DNA of 64,000 nucleotides from Miltoncostaea sp050250915 (GTDB taxonomy: Bacteria > Actinomycetota > Thermoleophilia > Miltoncostaeales > Miltoncostaeaceae): the NCBI GenBank assembly GCA_050250915.1, contig JBFWNT010000016.1, positions 1 through 64,000 on the forward strand, read 5' to 3'. The translations under genes and the position numbers were made by a program. Every line of letters begins with the position of its first letter. Position 1 is the first letter of the stretch. This document shows, in pieces, positions 21,076 to 31,156 of this stretch. The notes below the pieces were generated by a model. The model did no database searches. It worked only from the letters and a program-made list of their open reading frames with translations, and was not told where the DNA came from.

Positions 21076-21830
21076 TCCCCCTCGGCCTCGTCGACCAGGC
21101 AGCGCTCGACCGCCTCCTGCACCAGCGCGAGGATCGTCGGCACCCACACCAGGTCCTCGGCCGGGTCGGCCGGCGGCGGTCCCGCGGCGAGCACGCGCAC
21201 CCCGTCGGCCGCGCGCGGGGCACCCGGGTCGTCCTGCGCCGCCGACGCCACCGCCGAGCGCGCCCACGTGCGGATCTCGGGGTCGCCCGTGGCGCGCGCC
21301 AGCGCGTCGACGTCCTCGCTCCGCCCGCCGGCGCCCACGTACTCGGCGATCTCCGGCGCGAAGTCCTCGGGGTCCAGGTCCAGCAGGTCGGCGGCGATCG
21401 CGCCGGCGGCGGTGGAGGCGGCCACCGCGGCCTCCGCGCCGCCCGACGCGACGGCCTCCTCGGCGGCGCGCAGCACCGCCCGGGACCGCTCGTTGGCCGC
21501 CGCGAGCTCCTGGGCGGCGCGGACCGCCAGCGCGCGGGCGAGGGGCGTGTCGGGGTCGTCGTCGGCCGCCCACTCCAGGACGATCTCGAACGCCTCCTGG
21601 TCCTCGGCCGCCGCCCGGTCGCGGGCGCGCAGCAGGGCCGCCTGCATCGGCCCGCGCAGCTCCGGCCAGTGGGCGGCTGACGCGGCGCCCGCCAGCGCCG
21701 CCGGGTCGCCCGACCCGGGCTCGTCGCCCAGCGCGCGCGCGAGCGCCCACGTCTCCGGGCCGAGCACCCCGCGCGGGAGACTCAGGCCGGTGACGCCGAG
21801 GACCCGCGCGAGCGCCTCCTCCGGGCTCAT
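21054..21830 (-). CDS. Ala/Glu-rich helical hypothetical protein
   Basis: A 258-residue, strongly Ala- and Asp/Glu-rich protein starting MSPEEALARVLGVTGLSLP, predicted mostly helical and cytosolic. No catalytic motif. The ATG overlaps the stop of the FAH-family gene (ATGA), so it is coupled to it. The C-terminal VWVPTILALVQEAVERCLVDE is its most hydrophobic part. Family not recognised. Confidence 0.7.
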   Translation of the reverse strand: MSPEEALARVLGVTGLSLPRGVLGPETWALARALGDEPGSGDPAALAGAASAAHWPELRGPMQAALLRARDRAAAEDQEAFEIVLEWAADDDPDTPLARALAVRAAQELAAANERSRAVLRAAEEAVASGGAEAAVAASTAAGAIAADLLDLDPEDFAPEIAEYVGAGGRSEDVDALARATGDPEIRTWARSAVASAAQDDPGAPRAADGVRVLAAGPPPADPAEDLVWVPTILALVQEAVERCLVDEAEGDQPAGEA

Positions 21831-22624
21831 CGGACCGGGTTGTCCAGCACCCCGAGGCCGTCGATCTCCACGCGCACCCGGTCCCCGGGCCGCAGGAACG
21901 CCCTGGGGTCGCGGGCCACGCCCACGCCGGCGGGGGTGCCGGTGGTGATGACGTCGCCGGGCTCGAGGGTGAACGACGCGGAGCAGAACGCGATGAGCGC
22001 CGCCACGCCGAAGACCATGTCGGCGGTGGTGCCGTCCTGGCGCAGGTCCTCGTTCACCCAGGTGCGGATGCGGAGCGCCTGGGGGTCGGGGACCTCGTCG
22101 GCGGTGGTGATCCACGGCCCCCAGGGGGCCATCGTGTCGCCGCCCTTCGCGCGGATCCACTGGGGCTCCTCGCGCTGGCGGTCCCGGGCGCTCACGTCGT
22201 CCATCACGGCGTAGCCGAACACGACGTCCAGCGCGTCGGCCTCCGGCACGTCGCGGCAGCGGCGGCCGATGACGACGGCGAGCTCGCCCTCGTAGTCCAG
22301 CTCGTCGGTGTACCCGGGGACCACGATGTCGTCGGCCGGGCCGGCCACCGACGTCGGCAGCTTCGCGAACAGCAGCGGCCGCGTGGGCAGCTGGGCGCCC
22401 GTCTCGGCGGCGTGGTCGCGGTAGTTCAGGCCGATCCCGATGATCTTGCCGGGCACCAGCGGCGGCGCGAGAGACAGGCCCGCGAGCGGGACGGGGTCGC
22501 CGTCCGCCGCGGGCACGCCGCCGAGCGCGGCGGAGACGTCCGCGCCGGCGAGGGGTGTGACCGTGTCGCCGTCGACCCGCCCCAGGCGGGTTCCGGCGGA
22601 GTCGCGGACGGTGCAGAGGCGCAT
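21827..22624 (-). CDS. Fumarylacetoacetate hydrolase family protein
   Basis: A 265-residue FAH-fold enzyme. The family core is clear: GKIIGIGLNYRDHAAE, LLFAKLPTSVAGPADDIVVP, the metal-site LDYEGELAVVIGR, GYAVMDDVSARD, AKGGDTMAPWGPW and the ending DVITTGTPAGVGVARDP. Members are metal-dependent hydrolases or decarboxylases of 2-oxo/ureido acids from aromatic degradation; no catabolic neighbours allow a more exact call. Confidence 0.92.
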   Translation of the reverse strand: MRLCTVRDSAGTRLGRVDGDTVTPLAGADVSAALGGVPAADGDPVPLAGLSLAPPLVPGKIIGIGLNYRDHAAETGAQLPTRPLLFAKLPTSVAGPADDIVVPGYTDELDYEGELAVVIGRRCRDVPEADALDVVFGYAVMDDVSARDRQREEPQWIRAKGGDTMAPWGPWITTADEVPDPQALRIRTWVNEDLRQDGTTADMVFGVAALIAFCSASFTLEPGDVITTGTPAGVGVARDPRAFLRPGDRVRVEIDGLGVLDNPVR

Positions 22625-22696
22625 GCGCCGCTATCCTAGGGCCGGGGAGCCGGACCCGCCGCGGGGGTTCCCCACGCAGCCCGGAGGAGGGCCGCC

Positions 22697-23317
22697 ATCG
22701 GCACGTCACCGCAGGAGCTCGACGCCGGCGCCCGGCAGGGCATCGGCCCCGCCGTCTGGCGGATCGTCGACCGCAGCGGCATCACCCCGAACACCATCAC
22801 GATCCTGGGCTTCCTCGGGATCTGCGGCGCCTCCTGGCTCGCGGTGGAGCGCTATTGGGTGCTCAGCTCGCTGCTGTTCATCGCCTCGGGGCTGGTCGAC
22901 TCCCTGGACGGGCTCGTCGCCCGCCACCAGGGCCGCGTCACCGCGTTCGGGGCGTTCCTCGACTCGACCCTCGACCGCCTCGCCGAGGCCGTCGTGTTCG
23001 GCGCGATCGGCATCACGTTCGCGCAGGACGGCATGGACTGGGCCCTGGCGGCGTGCTTCGCGGCGCTGGCCGGGTCGTTCATCGTCTCGTACGCGCGCGC
23101 CCGCGCGGAGGGCCTCGGCATCCCGGGCACCAGCGGCGGCCTGATGGGGCGCCCGGAGCGCCTGGTGATCGTGGGCGCCGGCCTGTTCCTGGGCGCGGTC
23201 GGCAACGTGCTGCCGGTGCTGATGGTCATCCTGGCGATCCTCAGCCTGATGACGGCGGTCCACCGGATCGTGATCGTGTACCAGGCCTCGGACGGCCGCA
23301 CCCCGCGCAGGCGCTGA
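22697..23317 (+). CDS. CDP-alcohol phosphatidyltransferase with probable ATC start
   Basis: A membrane phospholipid synthase (PgsA/phosphatidylinositol-phosphate synthase class). The signature D-x2-DG-x2-AR-x8-G-x3-D-x3-D is complete (D68, D71, G72, A75, R76, G85, D89, D93 counted from ATC 22697). The first in-frame GTG (22844) would delete the first helix and the conserved GITPNTITILGFL. The frame is open back to a TAG at 22637 without ATG/GTG/TTG; ATC 22697 sits 6 bases after GGAGGAGG, giving 206 residues. The stop overlaps the next possible ATG (TGATG). The adjacent GT4 gene resembles pgsA-pimA clusters of actinobacteria. Confidence 0.85.
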   Translation: MGTSPQELDAGARQGIGPAVWRIVDRSGITPNTITILGFLGICGASWLAVERYWVLSSLLFIASGLVDSLDGLVARHQGRVTAFGAFLDSTLDRLAEAVVFGAIGITFAQDGMDWALAACFAALAGSFIVSYARARAEGLGIPGTSGGLMGRPERLVIVGAGLFLGAVGNVLPVLMVILAILSLMTAVHRIVIVYQASDGRTPRRR

Positions 23318-23346
23318 TGCCCGGGGCGGCCCCGAGGGGCGCGGGC

Positions 23347-25044
23347 ATGCGGATCGCACTGCTGTGCCCTCACGCGTGGCCCCCGCGCGACGACGTCGCG
23401 CACCAGGTGGCGGCCGAGGCCGCCGCCCTCGCACGCCGGGGCCACCGGGTCACGGTGCTCGCGCCCGCCACCGGGCGCGCCCGCGTGGCCGCCGGCCGGG
23501 CGGTGCTGCACGCCGCGCGCGAGGGCGACGGGTCGGCCCTGTCGCCCGCCGGGCCCGGGGTGCTGGAGGTGGGCCTGGGGCGCGCGGCCATGGCGGGTGC
23601 CCTGGAGGAGGTGCTGTCGGAGCACGCGTGGGACGTGGTGCACCTGCACGAGCCGCTCGCGGCGAGCCCCGCCCTGACGGCCCTGCGCCACGCCCGCGGC
23701 GCCACCGCGGTGACGTTCCACCGCGCCGAGACGCTGGCCGGCGTCGCATTCCTGCGCCCGCTGCTCGACCGGGCCCTCGCCCGCACCCGCCTGCGCATCG
23801 TGACCAGCGCGGCGGCGGCGCGGACGCTCGGGGACATCCTCCCCGGCGACTACACCCTGGTGCGACCCGGCGCCGACATCGCCGCCCTGGCGCCGGGCCC
23901 CGAGACCGGCGGGCCGCCCGGACTGGTGCTGGTGGCGCGCGGGCGCGACCGGGTGGGCGTGCGCTTCGCGCTGGGCCTGCTGCGCGGCCTGGACCTGTCG
24001 GCCGTGGGGGCGATCACGCTCATCGGCCCCGCCGACGCGCCGTGGCGCACCCGGGCCGCCGTGCCGAAGGCGCTGCGCGGCACCGTGATGGTGGTGCCCG
24101 ACCAGGGCCCCGCGTCCCGGGCGGCCGCGCTGGCGGCGGGGCGCATCGTGGTCCTGGCCGACCCCTCCGACGCGGCCGGCCCCGTGCTGGGCGAGGCGCA
24201 GGCGGCCGGCTGCGCGGTGCTGGCGCCCCGCTCGCCGGGCGCGGAGGAGGGCGTGGCCCACGGCGTCGACGGCCTGGTGCTGCCCCCGTTCACCCGGGAG
24301 GCGTGGATCGACGCCGTCGCCCAGCTGGTCGCCGACCCCGCCCGCCGGGCATCGTTCTCGGCGGCCGCACGGGCGCGCGCCCGCTCGTGGGACGACGCGG
24401 CGGCCGAGCTGGAGGCCCGCTACCGCGACGCCCTCGACGCCGTCCCCGCCGCGCCGGGCGAGGCGCGCGTGCGGGCCGACCTGCGGGTGCGGATGGGGCC
24501 GGGCCTCGACCCGGCGCGACTCGTCGCCGCGTGCCGGGCGCGCGAGATCGGCCTGGTGGCGGTCGCGTCGCCGGAGGGCGTCGGCCCCGCGCGGGCCGTC
24601 CGCGCGGCGGCGCCCGAGGGCCTCGCCGTGGTGGCCGGCCAGGAGATCGCGACGGCCGAGGGCCCGCTGGTGGGCCTCTTCACCGAGCAGGACGTCCCCG
24701 CCGGCCTCACGCTGGCCGAGTCGGCCGCGGCGATCCACGCGCAGGGCGGGCTGGTGATGGTCCCCGACCCGGCCGGCCCCACGGGCGCGCCCTCGCCGGA
24801 GGCGCTGCGCACCCTGAGCGGCGCCGCCGACCTGCACGAGGCGCGCGACCCGGCGGCCTGGGAGGTGCTGCGCCGGGCGGGGCTGCTCCCGTGCGCGGGC
24901 AGCGGCGCGGAGCGATCCGACGCGGTGGGCGCCCGGCTCACGGAGATGCGCGCGGCCACCGATCCGGCGGCGTTCCTGATCGCCGTCGCCGACGCCCGCG
25001 CGCCACGGCCACCCCGGCGCCGCCGGCGTGCGCCAGCACCCTGA
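23347..25044 (+). CDS. GT4 glycosyltransferase fused to a degenerate PHP domain
   Basis: A 565-residue protein from ATG 23347 (GAGGGG 7 bases upstream; ATG 23317 is an alternative). Residues 1 to about 380 form a GT-B glycosyltransferase: RIALLCPHAWPPRDDVAHQV, DVVHLHEPLAASPAL, and a donor-site segment SPGAEEGVAHGVDGLVLPPF. Residues about 385-550 follow the PHP layout (EIGLVAVASPEGVGPARAV, EGLAVVAGQEIATAEGPLVG, IHAQGGLVMVPDPAG), but the usual HxH, DH and PHP metal-ligand histidines are missing. By position after the phospholipid synthase it may mannosylate a phosphoinositide lipid, as PimA does (inference). Confidence 0.8.
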   Translation: MRIALLCPHAWPPRDDVAHQVAAEAAALARRGHRVTVLAPATGRARVAAGRAVLHAAREGDGSALSPAGPGVLEVGLGRAAMAGALEEVLSEHAWDVVHLHEPLAASPALTALRHARGATAVTFHRAETLAGVAFLRPLLDRALARTRLRIVTSAAAARTLGDILPGDYTLVRPGADIAALAPGPETGGPPGLVLVARGRDRVGVRFALGLLRGLDLSAVGAITLIGPADAPWRTRAAVPKALRGTVMVVPDQGPASRAAALAAGRIVVLADPSDAAGPVLGEAQAAGCAVLAPRSPGAEEGVAHGVDGLVLPPFTREAWIDAVAQLVADPARRASFSAAARARARSWDDAAAELEARYRDALDAVPAAPGEARVRADLRVRMGPGLDPARLVAACRAREIGLVAVASPEGVGPARAVRAAAPEGLAVVAGQEIATAEGPLVGLFTEQDVPAGLTLAESAAAIHAQGGLVMVPDPAGPTGAPSPEALRTLSGAADLHEARDPAAWEVLRRAGLLPCAGSGAERSDAVGARLTEMRAATDPAAFLIAVADARAPRPPRRRRRAPAP

Positions 25045-25095
25045 AACGCCACCCTGCAGGAGTAACGCGGACCCCTGTGAATACCGTCCCCGCAC

Positions 25096-25773
25096 ATGAC
25101 CCCTGAGCCCCCCAAGCCGCGTCCCACCCGCCGTCCCGGCGGCCGGGGCACGGGCCCCGCGCCGATGACCGGGTCGAGCCCCGAGGACATCCAGGACGCG
25201 TACCAGCGCCGTGCGATCGCGGAGATCGCGGCGCTGAACGACGAGATCATCGCGTGCGAGCCGTGCCAGGCCGACGCGGAGCTTCCGGTGATGAGCTCCG
25301 GCTCGCCGCAGGCCGAGATCATGCTGGTGAAGTGGGGCGCCTCGGTGGCGGAGCGCCAGGAGGGCGTCGCGTTCTTCGGCCGCGCCGGCACCGCGATCCT
25401 GAAGAGCGTGCAACGGCTGGGGATCGACCCCCTGATGCTGTACGGCACGCTGTGCCTCAAGTGCGCGCGGCTGGAGCCCGACGAGGCGCTGGAGCTGTGC
25501 CTGCCGTGGCTCTCCCGCGAGATCCACATCGTGCAGCCCAAGCTCATCGTCCCGATGGGCGAGGAGGTCGTCGAGGCCCTCGGCAGCCTCGGGTTCCCCC
25601 TCGCCGAGCCGCTCCGGGCCGAGCCGGGCGAGGTGCAGCGCTGGACGCCGACCATCGAGGCGCTCTACGTGCCCGACATCGACGCCTCGCTGGACGAGCA
25701 GAACGCCAAGCGGGCCTTCTGGGCGGCGTTCCGCGCGATCGGCGACTGGCACCAGGCCCAGCCGCCCTACTAG
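25096..25773 (+). CDS. Diverged family-4-type uracil-DNA glycosylase-like protein
   Basis: A 225-residue protein of the UDG superfamily. Cysteines C54-x2-C57, C123 and C135 are placed like the [4Fe-4S] ligands of family 4/5 enzymes; FFGRAGTAILKSVQRLGI and LIVPMGEEVVEALGS fit the fold. However motif A, normally GExPG, reads VKWGASVAERQEG, and the late HPS motif is absent, so activity on uracil is doubtful. The first 25 residues are basic, Pro-rich and probably disordered. It may bind DNA or act on another lesion. Confidence 0.7.
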   Translation: MTPEPPKPRPTRRPGGRGTGPAPMTGSSPEDIQDAYQRRAIAEIAALNDEIIACEPCQADAELPVMSSGSPQAEIMLVKWGASVAERQEGVAFFGRAGTAILKSVQRLGIDPLMLYGTLCLKCARLEPDEALELCLPWLSREIHIVQPKLIVPMGEEVVEALGSLGFPLAEPLRAEPGEVQRWTPTIEALYVPDIDASLDEQNAKRAFWAAFRAIGDWHQAQPPY

Positions 25774-25791
25774 GCCACCACCGCCTCCGCC

Positions 25792-26235
25792 GTGGAGTCG
25801 CTCGCGACGCCGCTGAAGGCGCTGGCGGCGCTCGCCGTCGGCTGGCTCATCGCGAAGCTGGTCTCCACCCCGCGCCAGCTCGTCGCCCTCGCGCTGATCG
25901 CGTCCGCGGTCGACATCGTGTCGGTGGCGGCGGGCCCGAGCCGCAGCATCGTGGAGGACGGCTCCGACGCCTTCGGCCGGGTCGCGCTGCACCTGCCGCC
26001 CTGGGACGCGCAGGCGCTCCTGGGGCCCGTCGATGCCGTGTTCCTGGGCCTGTTCGTGTTCGGCGCCGCCCGCGTCGGGATGCACACGGGCGCGGTGGCC
26101 GTGGCGACGGTGACCGGCCTGGTGATCGGCGTGGGCGTCGCCCTCGGGACCGGCGCCGGCCTCCCCGCCATCCCGTTCATGGCCGCGGGGCTCGTGATCG
26201 TCGCCCTGCTCGGCCCCCGAGGCGCCTCCGGCTAG
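25792..26235 (+). CDS. Hydrophobic membrane protein, unknown
   Basis: A 147-residue protein from GTG 25792 with about four hydrophobic segments (about 8-21, 28-48, 78-96, 98-140). It lies in the same frame as the UDG-like gene, separated only by one TAG and six codons, and has no Shine-Dalgarno, so translation may depend on the upstream gene. No family recognised. Its end overlaps the convergent response-regulator gene by four bases. Confidence 0.6.
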   Translation: MESLATPLKALAALAVGWLIAKLVSTPRQLVALALIASAVDIVSVAAGPSRSIVEDGSDAFGRVALHLPPWDAQALLGPVDAVFLGLFVFGAARVGMHTGAVAVATVTGLVIGVGVALGTGAGLPAIPFMAAGLVIVALLGPRGASG

Positions 26236-26836
26236 AGCCAGCCCCGGTCGTCGGCGACGCGGATGGCCTCGATCCTGTTGCGCACGCCGGTCTTGGCGAT
26301 CGCCGCCGACAGGTAGTTGCGCACCGTCCCCTCCGAGAGGAACAGCGCCTTCGCGATGTCGGCGACGGTGGCGCCGCCCCGCGCGGCCACGAGCACGTCG
26401 CGCTCGCGGCCGGTCAGCGGCGACGCGCCGCCTGCCAGGGTGGCGGCCGCCAGGGCCGGATCCACGACCCGCCCGCCCCCGGCGACGCGCCGGACGGCGT
26501 CGGCGAGCTGCTCGGCGGGGGCGTCCTTCACCACGAACCCGAGGGCCCCGGACTCCATCGCCCGCCGCAGGTGGCCCGGGCGGCCGAACGTGGTGAGGAT
26601 GATGACCCGCACCTCCGGCAGCTCCCGGGCCAGGGCCGTGGCCGCGGCCAGGCCGTCGAGGCCCGGCATCTCGATGTCGAGCAGCGCCACGTCCGGGCGT
26701 GCGCGCCGCGCCGCGCCGACCACCTCGTCGCCGCGCCCCACCTCGGCGACCACCTCGAAGTCGTCCTCCAGGTCCAGCAGGGCCGCGAGCGCCTGGCGCA
26801 CCAGCGCCTGGTCGTCGGCCAGGAGAAGGCGGATGC

Positions 26837-26840
<4 letters not shown>
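26232..26840 (-). CDS. NarL/DesR-type response regulator
   Basis: A 202-residue regulator: receiver domain with acidic pocket LLADD (9-10), phospho-acceptor D55 in LLDIEMPGLDG and VKDAPAEQL lysine region, then a LuxR-type HTH (about 138-198) with LTGRERDVLVAARGG and LFLSEGTVRNYLSAAIAKTG. Its ATG overlaps the kinase stop (ATGA). It is the output partner of the kinase and most likely controls the ABC exporter genes immediately upstream in the same operon. Confidence 0.93.
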
Positions 26841-27985
<1,145 letters not shown>

Positions 27986-27994
27986 GATCCCAGG

Positions 27995-28732
27995 TTAGAC
28001 CCGCTGGGTGTCCCGCCGGTACGCCCAGGCCGCGGCGACCACCATCGCGACCGACCAGACGCCCACCACGAGCCACCCCTCCGCGCCCCACGCGGCCGCG
28101 CCGATGCCGATGTGGCCGGCCTCCACGAGCCAGTAGGACGGGAGCAGGTGGGCCAGCGTCACGAAGAACCCCGTCCCCGTGATGGGGAACCACGACCCGC
28201 CCAGGAACGCGAAGATCGAGGTGATCCCACCGAGGGCCGGCCCGAGCGACTCGGTGGTCAGCAGGTGCCCGATGGCGATGCCCATCCCCGCGAACGGGAT
28301 CAGGGCCACCAGGATCAGCGCCACCATCTCGATCCAGCGCCCGACCGGCATGCGCACGCCCAGGCCGAGCCCCGCGATGGAGAGCACGGCGATGCTGACG
28401 GCGGCCATCAGGTAGCCGGTGAACACCTTGGCGCGCAGGTAGCTCGCGGGCCGCAGGGGCGTGAGGCGCAGCTGTCGGTTCCAGCCGGCGGTCCGCTCGG
28501 CGGCGATGCGGGCCCCGCCCGCCATCACGGCGACCATCGTGCCGAAGCCGATCAGGCCCACCATGAAGTAGAGCGGCGCGGAGATCCCCGTGCCGCCGAG
28601 GTCGGTCTCGTCCCGGTTCGGGCCCGCGATGAGCAGGTACATCGTGACCGGGAAGATCAGGGAGAAGATGAAGAAGCGCCGGTTCCGGAACGTCCGCACC
28701 ACCTCGTACCGGGCGTAGGTCGCCGTGCTCAT
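27995..28732 (-). CDS. ABC-2 type transporter permease
   Basis: A 245-residue membrane subunit with six predicted helices and the ABC-2 pattern RRFFIFSLIFPVTMYLLIAG at the first helix and a conserved GIAIGHLLTTESLGPALGG segment. It overlaps the ATPase gene stop (ATGA), pairing the two subunits, and precedes the sensor kinase by 9 bases. Direction is probably export. Confidence 0.92.
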   Translation of the reverse strand: MSTATYARYEVVRTFRNRRFFIFSLIFPVTMYLLIAGPNRDETDLGGTGISAPLYFMVGLIGFGTMVAVMAGGARIAAERTAGWNRQLRLTPLRPASYLRAKVFTGYLMAAVSIAVLSIAGLGLGVRMPVGRWIEMVALILVALIPFAGMGIAIGHLLTTESLGPALGGITSIFAFLGGSWFPITGTGFFVTLAHLLPSYWLVEAGHIGIGAAAWGAEGWLVVGVWSVAMVVAAAWAYRRDTQRV

Positions 28733-29691
28733 GCCGCCTCCACCTCCCCGTCCTCCGGGTCGTCCCGCCCGGTGATCTCCAGGAACGCCTCCTCCAGGCC
28801 CGCGCCGGTGATCTCGATGTCCCGCGCCTGGGGGTGGGCCCGCAGCAGCGCGCGCAGGGCCCGGTCCGAGTCGCCGCAGGTCAGCGCCACGGCGGCCCCG
28901 TGGCGGTCGGCCGAGGCCACACCCGGCAGCGCCGCCAGCGCGGCGGCCGAGACGTCCGGCAGCGTCGCCCGGATCGTCCGCATGCCCACCCGCGCCTTGA
29001 TCTCGGTGGACGGGCCGTCGGCGACGATCCGCCCGTGCGCCATCAGAACCACCCGGTCGGCGAACTCGTCGGCCTCCTCCAGGTAGTGGGTGGCGAACAC
29101 GACGGTGGTGCCGCGGGCCGTGAAGCGGCGCATGGTGGCCCAGAACGCGCGCCGCGCCTCCACGTCCAGCGCGACCGTCGGCTCGTCGAGAACCAGCAGG
29201 TCGGGGTTCGCCACCAGCGCGAGCGCGAAGCGCAGGCGCTGCGTCTGGCCGCCCGACAGCTTCTGGGTGCGGCGCTTGGCGAGGGGCGCCATGCCGGTGA
29301 GGTCCAGCACCTCGTCCACGGGGAGCGGGTGCGGGTAGAGGGAGCCCATCACGGTCACGATCTCGCGGACCGTGAGGTCCATGATGAGCCCGCCGGTCTG
29401 CAGCATGGCGCCGACGGCGCCCGCCTCGACCGCGGCCTGGGGCGTCATGCCGAACAGCGACACCGTGCCGCCGTCCGGCGGCAGCAGGCCGAGCATCATG
29501 TCGATCGTCGTGGTCTTGCCGGCGCCGTTCGGCCCGAGCAGGGCGACGGTCTCGCCGGGTGCGATGCGCAGGTCGACGCCGCGGACGGCGCGCACCGGAC
29601 CGCTCGGGCTGCGGAACGTCTTCGCGAGCCCGTCGAGGGTGATCCCCGCCGCGGGCGGGGCCTCCGTCTGGGTGATGGTCGTCGTGGTCAT
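28729..29691 (-). CDS. ABC transporter ATP-binding protein
   Basis: A 320-residue ATPase from ATG 29691 (GGAGG about 10 bases upstream); ATG 29752 would add a 20-residue Ala/Pro-rich leader. Walker A GPNGAGKTT (53-61), signature LSGGQTQRLRFALAL, Walker B LLVLDEPTVALD and switch histidine ATHYLEEAD are present. The C-terminal region (about 230-320) is the extra domain common in ABC-2 drug exporters. First gene of the exporter/two-component operon. Confidence 0.93.
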   Translation of the reverse strand: MTTTTITQTEAPPAAGITLDGLAKTFRSPSGPVRAVRGVDLRIAPGETVALLGPNGAGKTTTIDMMLGLLPPDGGTVSLFGMTPQAAVEAGAVGAMLQTGGLIMDLTVREIVTVMGSLYPHPLPVDEVLDLTGMAPLAKRRTQKLSGGQTQRLRFALALVANPDLLVLDEPTVALDVEARRAFWATMRRFTARGTTVVFATHYLEEADEFADRVVLMAHGRIVADGPSTEIKARVGMRTIRATLPDVSAAALAALPGVASADRHGAAVALTCGDSDRALRALLRAHPQARDIEITGAGLEEAFLEITGRDDPEDGEVEAA

Positions 29692-29759
29692 GGACACAGG
29701 GTCCTCCGGCGGCGGCGCCCCCGGCAGGGCCGCGGCCGCCTGATCGGCCATGACCTTTG

Positions 29760-31139
29760 TCAGCGCGTGAAGCGGGCGACGGCCTCGATGTGCGGCGTCT
29801 GCGGGAACATGTCCACCGGGCGCACCCACTCCAGGCGGTAGCCGCCCTCCACGAAGCGGGCGGCGTTGTCGGCGAACGTCGCCGGCTGGCACGACACGTA
29901 GACGAGCGTCGGCGGCGCCAGCTCCAGGATTCGCCGGACGGCGCCGCCGGACAGGCCGGCGCGAGGGGGGTCGACGACCGCCACGTCCGGCGGCGGCAGC
30001 TCGCCCTTGCGCTCGCGCAGCACCACCCGCACGTCGCCGGCGATCGCCGTGTGGTTGCGCAGCCCGTTGGCCGCCGCGTTGGCGGCGGCGTCCTCGACGG
30101 CCTCGGGGACGATCTCGATGGCCACGACCTCCTTCGCCCCGCCGGCCACGGCGATCCCGATGGATCCGACGCCCGCGAACAGGTCGTAGACCACCTGGCC
30201 GCCGTCCAGGCCGGCCGCCTCGGCGACCCGGTCGTAGAGGACGTCGGTCATGCGGGTGTTGGTCTGGAAGAAGGCCGCGGCCGACAGCCGCAGGGTGACG
30301 CCCCGCACGCGCTCCTCCAACCAGTCGCGACCGTGGACCACCCGGGTCGGCAGCCCGGACGTGACCTCCGCCAGGCCGTCGTTCACGGCGTGGAGCAGAC
30401 CCACCAGCTCGGGGTGGGCGGCGGCGAGCGGCGCGGCCAGGCGGTCGACCGCCTCCTCCGCCCCCGGGGCGGTCACCACGGTCACGAGCACCTGGCGCGT
30501 CGCGACGCCCTCCCGCACCACCACGTGGCGCAGCACGCCCTCCTGGGCCCGCTGGTCGTAGGGGCGGATCCCCTCCGCGTCCGCCCACGCGCGGACCGTC
30601 TCGCGCACCCGGTTGCCCAGGTCGGTCGCCAGCAGGCAGTGCTCCACGTCGATCACCTCGTCCCACCGCCCGCGGGCGTGGAAGCCGAGGTGCACGCCCC
30701 CGTCGGCGCCGGGCGACGCGGAGTACTCCATCTTGTTGCGATAGCCGAACCGCTCGATCGCCGGGTCGGGCTCGCGGACGTCGATGCCCTCCAGGTGGCC
30801 GATCCGCGCGAGGTGCTCCGCCACCTGGTCGCGCTTGGCCGCCAGCGCGCGCTCGTAGGCGACGTGCTGCAGCCGGCATCCGCCGCACCGCGGCACGTAG
30901 GGGCAGGGCACCTCGATCCGGGATGGTCCGGGCGCGAGCACCGCCTCCAGGTCGGCCTCGGCGAAGCGCCGCCGCGCCTTGCGGACCCGCACGCGGGCCC
31001 GGTCGCCGGGCGCGGTGTCGCGGGCGAAGACCACGAAGCCGTCGTGGCGGGCGACGCCGGCCCCGCCGAACGCGAGGTCCTGGACCTCGACCTCCAGGAC
31101 GTCGTCGCGCTTCGGGCGTGGGGGGCGGGTGCTGGTCAT
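29760..31139 (-). CDS. rlmD: 23S rRNA uracil-C5 methyltransferase (RlmD/RumA family)
   Basis: A 459-residue SAM enzyme: N-terminal TRAM domain (10-65), Fe-S cluster cysteines CPYVPRCGGC, and a methyltransferase domain with YDLFAGVGSIGIAVA (SAM loop), VVDPPRAGL and the catalytic cysteine in VYVSCQPATF. All core residues are intact. It methylates U in 23S rRNA or tRNA; exact site cannot be decided between RlmD-like paralogues. It ends 68 bases before the exporter ATPase. Confidence 0.9.
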   Translation of the reverse strand: MTSTRPPRPKRDDVLEVEVQDLAFGGAGVARHDGFVVFARDTAPGDRARVRVRKARRRFAEADLEAVLAPGPSRIEVPCPYVPRCGGCRLQHVAYERALAAKRDQVAEHLARIGHLEGIDVREPDPAIERFGYRNKMEYSASPGADGGVHLGFHARGRWDEVIDVEHCLLATDLGNRVRETVRAWADAEGIRPYDQRAQEGVLRHVVVREGVATRQVLVTVVTAPGAEEAVDRLAAPLAAAHPELVGLLHAVNDGLAEVTSGLPTRVVHGRDWLEERVRGVTLRLSAAAFFQTNTRMTDVLYDRVAEAAGLDGGQVVYDLFAGVGSIGIAVAGGAKEVVAIEIVPEAVEDAAANAAANGLRNHTAIAGDVRVVLRERKGELPPPDVAVVDPPRAGLSGGAVRRILELAPPTLVYVSCQPATFADNAARFVEGGYRLEWVRPVDMFPQTPHIEAVARFTR

Positions 31140-31156
31140 CGCCCTAGTATCGCGAG

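Noticed and set aside
22852..26085. 1077-codon minus-strand ORF
   Set aside because: Antisense to the phospholipid synthase, glycosyltransferase and UDG-like genes; His/Arg-rich shadow composition.
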